From the NCBI RefSeq assembly GCF_038443705.2, contig NZ_CP151767.2:3215501-3279500 (forward strand): DNA of 64,000 nt, in the 5' to 3' direction. Under the pieces are notes generated by a model. It was not told the origin of the DNA. It did no database searches and worked only from the letters and a program-made list of their open reading frames with translations. Below, in pieces: positions 25,538 through 33,887 of this stretch. The position numbers and the translations under genes are program-made. The number at the start of each line of letters is the position of its first letter. Position 1 is the stretch's first letter. The DNA is from Yoonia sp. SS1-5 (lineage in GTDB: Bacteria > Pseudomonadota > Alphaproteobacteria > Rhodobacterales > Rhodobacteraceae).

Positions 25538-26680
25538 ATGGCAAAAGATATTGCACCCGACCTGACCGGTCAGCTGACATTTGACAATGACAAGGGGGCG
25601 GGACGCTCCAAGTGGATTGCTGTTTTTCTTGCTCTGGCTTTGGTGGCCTGGATGGGCAGTGGCTATATCCTGCCATCCGCCCCCGAGGAAGAGACCGCCG
25701 AGGCCCAGACCATCAACCCCGTTGCGGTTGCCGTCATGTCCTCAATGGCACAGGATATCGACCTTGTCCTGACTGCCGAGGGCCAATCGCTGCCCGACAG
25801 GGCCACAAGCATCGAGGCCAAGGCCTCGGGTCAGGTCATCTCGGTTTCTGTCAGTCGCGGCGATCTTGTCGAGGCGGGCCAGGAGATCGGGCGCATTGAT
25901 GATCAGACGATTTCGGCGCAATTGGCGCAGGCCAAGGCGCAATGGACCCAGGCCAATGATGATCTGAACCGGGCAGTCACCTTGCAGGAACGCGGGATCG
26001 GCACCGAAAATCAGGTGACGCAGGCACGCGCCGCCCGGGCATCGGCTGAGGCGGCTGTCACAGCAGCGCAGGAACAGTTGGACAACACCATCATCCGCGC
26101 GCCCTTTGCCGGCCGCCTGAACGAGATGACGCTGGATGTTGGCGAATTCGCCAATGACGGGGATGTGGTGGCGGAAGTGTTGGACAATGACCCGCTGACC
26201 GTTGTTGTGCAGGTCCCCCAACAGGCCTTGTCCCGCCTGAAAAAGGGGCAGCCTGCGCAGGTGGCCTTTATCACGGGTGAGACGCATATGGGGCAGGTGG
26301 GCTTTATCGGCAGCAATGCCGACAGCCAGACGCGCACCTTCCGGGTTGAAATCATCGTCGATAACCCGGGCAGCGAAATGCCCGCCGGTCTCAGCGCCAG
26401 CATCGCCATCCCCACAGGGCAGGCCCGCGGGCATTTTATCTCGCCCGCTATTCTGTCACTTGGGCCGAATGGGGAACTGGGCATCAAAACCGTCCTGGAC
26501 GACAATCAGGTCGCTTTCCGGCCGGTCATGATCGTGCGGGCGCAGACCGATGGTGTCTGGGTCAGCGGGTTGGAAGAAGAGGCGCAGATTATCACCGTGG
26601 GCCAGGGCTTTGTCAGCGCAGGTGATATCGTTGATCCGCGGGTCAGTGCAGATCAGCAAGCTGCGGTGGTCGGCCAATGA
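25538..26680 (+). CDS. RND efflux pump membrane-fusion (periplasmic adaptor) protein
   Basis: This 380-aa adaptor has one N-terminal TM segment (about residues 25-44), a split lipoyl/biotinyl-like domain ('ASGQVISVSVSRGDLVEAGQEIGRID' and 'IIRAPFAGRLNEMTLDVGEFANDGDVVAEV') and an intervening alpha-hairpin (about residues 115-160). It would bridge the RND pump to an outer-membrane channel. The ATG at 25538 follows AAAGGA at 7 nt; the frame is open further upstream into the end of nagB, which I discount. The stop overlaps the pump start by 4 nt. Confidence 0.88.
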   Translation: MAKDIAPDLTGQLTFDNDKGAGRSKWIAVFLALALVAWMGSGYILPSAPEEETAEAQTINPVAVAVMSSMAQDIDLVLTAEGQSLPDRATSIEAKASGQVISVSVSRGDLVEAGQEIGRIDDQTISAQLAQAKAQWTQANDDLNRAVTLQERGIGTENQVTQARAARASAEAAVTAAQEQLDNTIIRAPFAGRLNEMTLDVGEFANDGDVVAEVLDNDPLTVVVQVPQQALSRLKKGQPAQVAFITGETHMGQVGFIGSNADSQTRTFRVEIIVDNPGSEMPAGLSASIAIPTGQARGHFISPAILSLGPNGELGIKTVLDDNQVAFRPVMIVRAQTDGVWVSGLEEEAQIITVGQGFVSAGDIVDPRVSADQQAAVVGQ

Positions 26681-29600
26681 ACACCCTGATTGATGCAGCA
26701 TTCAACCGCAGCAAAGTCGCCCAACTGATCCTTGTGTTTCTGCTGGCAGTTGGCGCACTTGCCTATTCCGCGATCCCCAAGGAAAGCAATCCGGAAATCC
26801 CGATCCCGATCATCTATGTCTCGACCAGTCTTGACGGGATTTCGCCCGAGGATTCCGAGGATGTGCTGGTCGGCCCGATGGAGACGGAATTCGCCTCGCT
26901 GACCGGGCTGAAAACGATGACAGCTCATGCCAGCGAAGGGCATGCATCCGTCCAGTTAGAGTTCGAGCCGGGTTTTGACGCGGACGCGGCCCTCGACAAG
27001 GTGCGCGAGGCCGCGGACCGGGCAGAGAATGACCTGCCGCAGGATGCGCGGCTGACCGTGACCGAGATCAACACCGCGTTGTTTCCTATCCTGAATGTCA
27101 TTCTGTCCGGGCCTGTGCCGGAACGCACGCTGAATTCACTTGCCGACGCGCTGCAGGACGACATCGAGGCGGTCGGCGGCGTGCTTGAGGTTGATGTCGG
27201 CGGAAAACGGACCGAGCTGATGGAGGTCCTGATCGACCCCACAGTGTTCGAGACATACAACATCACCTTTGACGAGATCATCGGATCCATCACCCGCAAC
27301 AACCAGTTGATCGCAGCCGGGGCCATCGAAAGTGAGGCTGGACGGCTGGTTCTGAAAGTTCCCGGTCTGATCGAGAACCTTGAGGATGTGATGGAATTGC
27401 CCGTGCTGGTACGTGGCCAGACGGTTGTCACCTTTGCTGATGTGGCCTCTATCCGCCGGACATTCGAGGACCCGACCGGATTTGCCCGGATCGACGGACA
27501 GCCGGCGCTGGCTCTGGAGGTCAAGAAACGTGTGGGCGCCAATATCATCGAAACAGTGGCCGAAGTGCGCGAGGTCATCGAAGCCGCACGCGCTGACTGG
27601 CCGGACAGTTTGCAGATCAGCTACACGCTTGACGAAAGCGAACAGGTGCAATCCATGCTGGCCGATCTTGAGGCGAACGTGATCGCGGCCATCATTCTGG
27701 TGATGATTGTTGTGGTCTATGCGCTGGGCTTGCGGTCGTCGCTTTTGGTGGGGCTGGCTATTCCGGGGGCCTTTCTGACCGGGGTAGCGGGCCTTTATTT
27801 CATGGGGTTTACCATGAACATCGTTGTGCTGTTCTCGCTGATCCTTGTGGTCGGGATGCTGGTTGACGGGGCGATTGTCACCGTCGAACTGGCCGACCGT
27901 TTTCTGCACGAGGGACATCCGCCCAAGGACGCGTATGCGATGGCAGCCAAGCGCATGGCATGGCCAATCATCGCGTCCACCGCAACGACGTTATGTGTCT
28001 TTTTCCCGCTTTTGTTCTGGGAAGGCGTTGTCGGCGAGTTCATGAAATTCCTGCCGATTACGGTGATCATGACCCTTGCGGCATCGCTGTTCATGGCGCT
28101 TGTCTTTATCCCGGTCATGGGCGGGCTGATTGGCAAAAGGCAAAGTCAGTCGGCGCAGGCCAAGATCCAGCTTTACGCCGCAGAGCGGGGCGATCCACGG
28201 CAGATGACCGGTTTCATGGGGGCCTATGTGCGCCTGCTGCAATGGTCCATCCTGCGGCCATGGATCACGCTAAGCTTTGCTGTCATGGCGCTGCTTGCTT
28301 CTTTTGTGGCCTACAGCAGTCTGGGCAACGGGTTGACCTTCTTTCCCGAGGTGGAGCCGGAATATGCCCAGGTCGAAGTTCTGGCAAAGGATAACTTTTC
28401 TGTCTACGAGCAAGACGCCCTGGTCCGACAGGTCGAGGCCAAGCTGGCGTCATATAATGAAATTGCCAGTGTCTATGCGCGTTCCGGTGGATCGCAGACC
28501 AGTGATACAATCGGGTCGCTTCAACTTGAATTGGCCGAATGGGACACCCGGCGCCCGGTCGCCCAGATTGCCGAGGATATTCGCGCCGACATGGCGGAAA
28601 TTCCCGGCATTGACGTGCAGGTGCAGACGGATTCCGGCGGCCCCGGTGGCGGCAAGCCGATCAACCTCAAGCTGCTGTCGAACAATAGCGCCGATCAGGC
28701 GATTGCGGTCGACATGATCATCGACGAAATGGACCGGCTCGGCGGGTTCATCGACGTGATCGAAACCCAGCCGTCGCCGGGGGTTGAATGGCAGATCAGC
28801 GTGGACCGGTCCGAAGCTGCCCGCAGCGGCGCTGATGTGGCCTTGCTGGGGCAGGCGGTGCAACTGCTGACGCGGGGCATCACTGTCGCGGATTACCGGC
28901 CCGAAGATGCTGATGGTGAAGTGGACATCGTGGTGCGCTTTCCTGCAGTTGACCGGACATTGGCAGAGTTGGAGGCGCTGCGTGTCCCAACCAATGCCGG
29001 GCTGGTGCCGATCTCGAATTTTGTCTCTTTCCAGCCTGCGCCGCGCAGCGGTGTCATCACCCGGATTGATCAGGCGCGGGTCATCGAAATTTCGGCGGAT
29101 GTTGCCCCGGATGTACTGCCCAATGATCAGACCATTGCCCTGCAGGAAGCGATAGAAACGCTGGAACTGCCCGCATCCGTCAAAGTCAGCTTCGGTGGCG
29201 AGGCAGAGGACCAGGAGGAAGCCATGGTCTTTCTGATGGGGGCTTTTGCGTCGGCCATTGGTCTAATGTTCCTGATCCTGTTGACGCAATTCAACAGCTT
29301 TTGGCAGGCCTTTGTCGTTATGTCCGCAATTGTCTTTTCGATTGCCGGTGTCTTGCTGGGCCTGATGATTACAGGGCGGCCCTTTGGCGTTGTCATGGGC
29401 GGCATCGGTGTGATCGCGCTGGCGGGCATCGTTGTAAACAACAACATCGTCTTGATTGATACCTATAACGGCCTCAAGGCCGCGGGGCAGTCCCCGCTTG
29501 AGGCCGCGTTGCGCACCGGCGCCCAGCGTCTGCGCCCGGTCGTGCTGACATCGCTGACAACGGCGCTGGGTCTGATGCCCATGGTGATTGGGTTGAACAT

Positions 29601-29796
29601 CAACTTTTTCACCCGCGAGATCGTCTATGGCGCCCCATCCACCCAATGGTGGACAGAGCTGTCGAGCGCGATTGCGGGTGGCCTGGTCTTTGCGACCGTT
29701 CTGACCCTGTTGGTCACGCCTGCCATGCTGATGCTTGGCGAAAGGCGCGCAAATCGGGCCGTCGGCACGCCGGCTGCTGCCGTACCTGCCGAATAG
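26677..29796 (+). CDS. RND-family efflux transporter (HAE-type permease)
   Basis: This 1039-aa proton-driven inner-membrane pump has the standard layout: TM1, a ~290-residue periplasmic loop, TM2-TM6, TM7, a second large loop, and TM8-TM12. TM4 contains GMLVDGAIVTVELADRF, where most members have adjacent Asp-Asp; here it is D397-G398. Family features include the N-terminal 'IPKESNPEIPIPIIYVST' and 'GNGLTFFPEVEPEYAQV'. No outer-membrane TolC-type gene is in the window. It converges on the lanthipeptide-type operon, whose stop lies 22 nt away. Confidence 0.9.
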   Translation: MNTLIDAAFNRSKVAQLILVFLLAVGALAYSAIPKESNPEIPIPIIYVSTSLDGISPEDSEDVLVGPMETEFASLTGLKTMTAHASEGHASVQLEFEPGFDADAALDKVREAADRAENDLPQDARLTVTEINTALFPILNVILSGPVPERTLNSLADALQDDIEAVGGVLEVDVGGKRTELMEVLIDPTVFETYNITFDEIIGSITRNNQLIAAGAIESEAGRLVLKVPGLIENLEDVMELPVLVRGQTVVTFADVASIRRTFEDPTGFARIDGQPALALEVKKRVGANIIETVAEVREVIEAARADWPDSLQISYTLDESEQVQSMLADLEANVIAAIILVMIVVVYALGLRSSLLVGLAIPGAFLTGVAGLYFMGFTMNIVVLFSLILVVGMLVDGAIVTVELADRFLHEGHPPKDAYAMAAKRMAWPIIASTATTLCVFFPLLFWEGVVGEFMKFLPITVIMTLAASLFMALVFIPVMGGLIGKRQSQSAQAKIQLYAAERGDPRQMTGFMGAYVRLLQWSILRPWITLSFAVMALLASFVAYSSLGNGLTFFPEVEPEYAQVEVLAKDNFSVYEQDALVRQVEAKLASYNEIASVYARSGGSQTSDTIGSLQLELAEWDTRRPVAQIAEDIRADMAEIPGIDVQVQTDSGGPGGGKPINLKLLSNNSADQAIAVDMIIDEMDRLGGFIDVIETQPSPGVEWQISVDRSEAARSGADVALLGQAVQLLTRGITVADYRPEDADGEVDIVVRFPAVDRTLAELEALRVPTNAGLVPISNFVSFQPAPRSGVITRIDQARVIEISADVAPDVLPNDQTIALQEAIETLELPASVKVSFGGEAEDQEEAMVFLMGAFASAIGLMFLILLTQFNSFWQAFVVMSAIVFSIAGVLLGLMITGRPFGVVMGGIGVIALAGIVVNNNIVLIDTYNGLKAAGQSPLEAALRTGAQRLRPVVLTSLTTALGLMPMVIGLNINFFTREIVYGAPSTQWWTELSSAIAGGLVFATVLTLLVTPAMLMLGERRANRAVGTPAAAVPAE

Positions 29797-29803
29797 GGCG
29801 GAC

Positions 29804-29821
29804 CTAGGGTCCTGACCCTAG
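29804..29821. terminator. Small hairpin between convergent RND and lanthionine-synthetase genes
   Basis: A perfect 7-bp inverted repeat (CTAGGGT, loop CCTG, ACCCTAG) lies between the two convergent stop codons and overlaps the minus-strand stop. No T-run follows on either strand, so it is a weak candidate for a bidirectional terminator. Confidence 0.4.
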
Positions 29822-32076
29822 CTATCTGGTGTGAATTGCAGATCAAGGACCTGCGTCTGGACCCGTTCTGTGATTGCGAGAAAGTAATACGCAATCCCGG
29901 CCTCGCCCAGCATGAGGCCGGGGGTGCCTGCATCACGGACGGACCGGCTGAATGATGTCTGGCGACCGCCATAGGCTGCGCACATCGCATCAGCCGCATC
30001 ATCCATCGCGGTTTTGCACGATGCAGGGACAGTTTGTGTACAGGCACAGGCCCGCGCCAGCGTCAGTGCGTTGCCCGGCAGCCCGTGGCACAGGCAATGC
30101 GCCTCGTCCGGTTTGCCAGCGGTTGCCTTGACGAATGCAGCGGTTGTCCCAAGCGCTGTTTCGGCCTCCGCGCGCAAATCCGGTGTGTCGGCAATGGCAC
30201 GCATCGCCGCGCGGCCCAATGCAATGCCCGGCGCACCATGGCACCAATATTGCGAAAACTGCGGCGCCGCGCCCGGTTTCCAGTCTCGCAGGTCCTGCCA
30301 GTTCTTCCGGTCAGGGTCGTAATGCAGGCTTTCGTATTTCATCGCCCCGGCGGCCAAGGCGGCATGGGACGGATCAAAAGCATAAGTATCCAAACGCGTC
30401 AGCACCGCGGCGATCCCCGCGGCCCCGTGTGAATATCCCGTCAGGCCCGGTTGCCCCTTTGGGGCTGTTGCGTCCTTCCAAAATGTCCCCTGCGGCCCCG
30501 GATGGGCCATGCTGCGCAGCCTTTCGCCGCAATGTTGCAGCAAGGGCGTGACCGCGGGCCGGTAACCAAGATCAGCCATGGTCATCAGCGCCTGGGCGGC
30601 ACCTGCCACCCCGACAAGCACGTCGCAGGCGCCGTCATCATACGGGCGGTCGGCAAGCAGTTTCAGCATCTCACGGGCGATGCTGTCCGCCTCATCGCTT
30701 TGCAGCCGGGCCGCAATGCACGCGGCGGCCCAGGCGACGCCAACCGGCCCGGCATAACCGCTCAGCGGGGGGGGCGCATCATCATTGGCGCTGATGTCGG
30801 CGGCATGGCGCAGCGCGCCGAGTGCCGTTTTTCTGGCCGACGGCTCACCGGATGCGGCTGCAAGCTCTGCAAATACAATCGCAAGGCCTGCCGTGCCATC
30901 ATAGACGCTGGCGTCCAGCGCCCTGATCCGCCGGTCTGTCATGCTGCGGGCGATCTCATTGGCGGCACCCATCCAGGTACATCGCCCTTGATGCCAGATG
31001 GCCCGGCCCGCGATGTCGTCGGCAATTCGGGTGGCAAGCCCCGCCGGATCAGCCGTGGTCGTTCTGGCGCGGGGCAGCTTCGGTGACGCAATGTCCGGGA
31101 TTGTATCAATCCAATCGCCGTCTGATCCGCTTTTGAGGTAGGGCCGGGCAAGGTTAAGCCCCGCCTGTGTAAAACCTGTCGCAATGGCATCCATGGGATC
31201 ACTGCCTTCAAGTAGCGCGCTGGCCAATAGCCCACAACGGGCCATCCCAAAGCTCTGCCCGCCGCCGGGGTCTTCGGCGACGGCAAGCCCCTTGGCAAGG
31301 CCAAGTGTCAGGGCGGGCCATCCGTCGCGCAAGCTGTCATGAACGGCTTTGTGGATCTGCGGCAGGGCCGGGCCGACAATCGGCATCTGGTCCCGACCGA
31401 CATATAAAACGGCGGCATCGCACCGGTCGAAATTGGCAGGCCGGTCGATGACCTTGAAATTGAAGGGCACGTTCAGCGGACCAAGTACGCCGGTGACCGC
31501 ACGGGTCAGTGCGGCGGCGCCGCGGGGCAGGATATGCCAATAAAACCGAATGATGTCGCTGCTATCCAGCGCGGCAGAGGTGCGAAACATGATATGGCCG
31601 GGGGATAGTTTTGCATGTGCCGTAGGACTATCAAGCGACAGCATCTGCTGATCGGGGGCAGTTACGGCGTTGCGGGCAGAATATGTTTCGTCATCCAGCA
31701 GCACCTGCAAACCGTCACGGGTAATAACCTGACCGCCCTCGACACGGGGGCCCAACGTCCACCGGGTCCGCACGTGGCGACCAAGTTGGTTGGCCCCGAA
31801 AATAGCCTGTCGGAATGCCTGCGGATCAAGACCCGCATCAATCACAAAAGGCGCCCGGCGTATCGGGGTTGCGATGCCGGGCAGGTAGAAATTCTCGTAG
31901 AGATGCTTTTCAAGGGATGAGCGCAGCACGATGTCACGTGCCTCGGGCGACAGCATGTCAGCGACATGTTTCGGCACCCGGTAGGCGGTCTGCCCGAACC
32001 AGCGAAAGGCGATCCCTTTTTGCCGTGTGAAGGCCTGCGTCAGGCCCCTAAGCGTTGCCGTAAAGTTATCGGGCAT
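29818..32076 (-). CDS. HopA1-like lyase / LanC-like cyclase fusion, class V-type lanthipeptide synthetase
   Basis: This 752-aa two-domain protein has an N-terminal half (about residues 1-330) that resembles the HopA1 effector family used as the phospho-Ser/Thr lyase in class V lanthipeptide synthesis; landmarks are 'IIRFYWHILPRGAAALTRAV' split motifs and 'VPFNFKVIDRP...CDAAVLYV'. The C-terminal half (about 355-745) is a LanC-type alpha/alpha barrel: GYSHGAAGI, YWCHGAPGIAL and HCLCHGLPGNAL give the zinc ligands Cys612, Cys663 and His664. It would dehydrate after phosphorylation and then form thioether rings. The ATG at 32076 follows the kinase stop by 1 nt; a TTG at 32103 is the alternative. 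No ribosome-binding site is obvious, so translation is probably coupled. Confidence 0.85.
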   Translation of the reverse strand: MPDNFTATLRGLTQAFTRQKGIAFRWFGQTAYRVPKHVADMLSPEARDIVLRSSLEKHLYENFYLPGIATPIRRAPFVIDAGLDPQAFRQAIFGANQLGRHVRTRWTLGPRVEGGQVITRDGLQVLLDDETYSARNAVTAPDQQMLSLDSPTAHAKLSPGHIMFRTSAALDSSDIIRFYWHILPRGAAALTRAVTGVLGPLNVPFNFKVIDRPANFDRCDAAVLYVGRDQMPIVGPALPQIHKAVHDSLRDGWPALTLGLAKGLAVAEDPGGGQSFGMARCGLLASALLEGSDPMDAIATGFTQAGLNLARPYLKSGSDGDWIDTIPDIASPKLPRARTTTADPAGLATRIADDIAGRAIWHQGRCTWMGAANEIARSMTDRRIRALDASVYDGTAGLAIVFAELAAASGEPSARKTALGALRHAADISANDDAPPPLSGYAGPVGVAWAAACIAARLQSDEADSIAREMLKLLADRPYDDGACDVLVGVAGAAQALMTMADLGYRPAVTPLLQHCGERLRSMAHPGPQGTFWKDATAPKGQPGLTGYSHGAAGIAAVLTRLDTYAFDPSHAALAAGAMKYESLHYDPDRKNWQDLRDWKPGAAPQFSQYWCHGAPGIALGRAAMRAIADTPDLRAEAETALGTTAAFVKATAGKPDEAHCLCHGLPGNALTLARACACTQTVPASCKTAMDDAADAMCAAYGGRQTSFSRSVRDAGTPGLMLGEAGIAYYFLAITERVQTQVLDLQFTPDS

Positions 32077-32077
32077 A

Positions 32078-33220
32078 TCAGGCAGCGCGACGATCCGGTG
32101 CAATTGGAAGGGCCAGAAGATGAACCGCCGCCTCTACCGGCCGGGCCAGCAGATTTGCGGCAAGCTGCAGGGTCGGGCCGGTGCCATCGGCTTTGCCGCT
32201 TTGTTCCTGCATCGCCTCAAAGCATTTCAAAACAAGGCGCCCGGCGGCGAACTGGATGGCCTTTTGCAGCAAGGTTGCAGCGCGGTTTGCAGGCAGGTCG
32301 GCCCGCCCGACATAGCCGGTCCAGAAGGCGCCGACCTCGTCCAGATGGGCCTCTAACGCGTAGTTCATCGCAGCGTCAATGCCTGCCGGATCGGATAGCT
32401 TGTGCAGTCCCGTATGCGTCCAGGCATAGAGATATTCCGCAATGATGCTGCCGATATCCCAGGCCCGGTCCCCATGGCCCAGAAACTCCCAATCAAGAAA
32501 AACCGGTTGCCTGCCGCCCGGACCGGATGCGTGTTGCCGGAACAGGATATTATCCCATTTGACGTCGCTATTGATCGGCGCGTCCGCACACCATTGATCT
32601 GACAATGCATCAAGTGCGTCGCAAAATGGCTTGTGCTGCTGGATTTGTCGGGTCAGGCCGAGCGCTGCGAATGACATGTTCTCTGCCGCCGCAAGTGACG
32701 GCAAATGCACGGACAAAAACCAGTCACGGGGCAGGACCGGCAAGGACCCTTCCACGACAGGACAATCATGCAGCGACGCCAGGGACCGCCCGATCATCCG
32801 CGCGCGCGACAGGCTGAGCCCCTGGTCACTGCGCGCAATGACACCTGCGCTGATAGCCGGGTCGACCGCTTCGAGAACCAGCATTCCACTATCGGCCGCC
32901 CAAAGGTAGCGGCGTGGGGTGACCGGAAAGCCGGGGTAATCGGTGGTGTCCGACAGCCAGTTGTAGGCGCGCGCCTCATGCGTGACCGTGCCAAGGCCGG
33001 TCTGCCCATCGGCGCATTTGACCACATATCGGCGCTGGCCGCCGACATGCACAAAATAGTTCCTGTTCCGCCGCGAGATATCGGTGATTTCCACAGATGC
33101 CGACAGAAGGTCTGCCCGGTCGATCAGGTCCGCATCGCATAACACGCCGATCAGTTGACCGGCGTGTGACAGGGTGTTTCGCGCAGGCTGATCTGTCGTT
33201 GCTGCCCCGTTAGCAGACAT
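32078..33220 (-). CDS. APH-fold kinase-like protein of the lanthipeptide-type operon
   Basis: This 380-aa protein belongs to the aminoglycoside-phosphotransferase/choline-kinase fold. Lys68 in YVVKCADG and Glu82 in HEARAYNW fit the ATP-binding pair. The catalytic loop reads NSDVKWDNILF (residues 217-227): the usual His of H-x-D is Asn217, while Asp219 and Asn224 are kept, and the metal-binding Asp243 is in FLDWEF. In class V lanthipeptide pathways such a kinase phosphorylates Ser/Thr of the precursor. I chose the ATG at 33220, which overlaps the precursor stop by 11 nt; the frame extends further upstream only through the precursor gene. Confidence 0.83.
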   Translation of the reverse strand: MSANGAATTDQPARNTLSHAGQLIGVLCDADLIDRADLLSASVEITDISRRNRNYFVHVGGQRRYVVKCADGQTGLGTVTHEARAYNWLSDTTDYPGFPVTPRRYLWAADSGMLVLEAVDPAISAGVIARSDQGLSLSRARMIGRSLASLHDCPVVEGSLPVLPRDWFLSVHLPSLAAAENMSFAALGLTRQIQQHKPFCDALDALSDQWCADAPINSDVKWDNILFRQHASGPGGRQPVFLDWEFLGHGDRAWDIGSIIAEYLYAWTHTGLHKLSDPAGIDAAMNYALEAHLDEVGAFWTGYVGRADLPANRAATLLQKAIQFAAGRLVLKCFEAMQEQSGKADGTGPTLQLAANLLARPVEAAVHLLALPIAPDRRAA

Positions 33221-33791
33221 TGCAGCTGGGGCCGGATTGACCGCCACCGCTACACAGGCATTGGCTTGTCGCCGAACAGCCATCGGACGAACAGCAGTTG
33301 GAATTGGTACTGTCACTGCGCGATGTCAGGATTGTCGTCGTCACGACAATCGTTGCGGTAACACAGGGCAGGGACGTAAATGCAGCCCCCGGTCCGGCGG
33401 ATAGATCACCAACCGCACGTGGCCCGTCCGGGTTGATCGTTCCGCGCAGGAAATCTGCCCGCATTTTTTGTGTATTGACCTGCCGCCTTGTGACTTCGGC
33501 GTCGCTGCTGACCCAGAGGATGGACCCGGCAGGTCCGCCATCACGGCTGTCCAGCTTTTCGCGTTGAACCACCGCGTCGCGGCTTACTTTGGTGTAGCTG
33601 TCAAAATTCAGCGATGAATAAAGCCTGACGGCATCCGGATCATCCGGGTCGTCGCCCAGATATCCGCTGATTGCCACAAGATCGCTGTTTTCGTCCGCCT
33701 GCATCGCCTTGAGCGGCGCATCCGGTTCCAGATCAATTTTTTCTTTCTTGGTCGCACTGCCCTTGCGGGTCGTTTTCGAAGCTTTGGCCAT
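33210..33791 (-). CDS. Lanthipeptide-type precursor peptide, Cys/Ser/Thr-rich C-terminus
   Basis: This 193-aa protein has a hydrophilic N-terminal part (residues 1-137: Lys/Thr-rich start, then an acidic stretch and a region of alternating strands around ISGYLG, VRLYSSLNFDSYTKV and ILWVSSDAEV) and a very different C-terminal 56 residues. That tail has 8 Cys (143, 166, 167, 172, 178, 180, 190, 193), 21 Ser/Thr, and ends in Cys. Cleavage could follow the SAGPGAA segment (residues 131-137). The ATG at 33791 follows GGGAGGA at 8 nt; an earlier in-frame start would not have this site. It is the first gene of the operon with kinase and lyase/cyclase. Confidence 0.82.
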   Translation of the reverse strand: MAKASKTTRKGSATKKEKIDLEPDAPLKAMQADENSDLVAISGYLGDDPDDPDAVRLYSSLNFDSYTKVSRDAVVQREKLDSRDGGPAGSILWVSSDAEVTRRQVNTQKMRADFLRGTINPDGPRAVGDLSAGPGAAFTSLPCVTATIVVTTTILTSRSDSTNSNCCSSDGCSATSQCLCSGGGQSGPSCNVC

Positions 33792-33840
33792 AATTGCCGT
33801 CCTCCCACCGTGCCATAATGGGCAAAGGGTATCACAAGTT

Positions 33841-33872
33841 GGGTCAGACACCAAATGACCGGTGCCTGACCC
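33841..33872. repeat. Inverted repeat between tctA stop and precursor gene
   Basis: A 12-bp inverted repeat with one mismatch (GGGTCAGACACC, 8-nt spacer, GGTGCCTGACCC) lies downstream of tctA and upstream of the precursor gene, both on the minus strand. It could end tctABC transcription, but no U-run follows, or it could be an operator of the precursor operon. Confidence 0.5.
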
Positions 33873-33887
33873 AAACCTTTTGGGGGA

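Noticed and set aside
33841..33872. Inverted repeat considered as the terminator of tctA
   Set aside because: No U-run follows on the minus strand and one mismatch is present, so I list it only as a repeat with open function.
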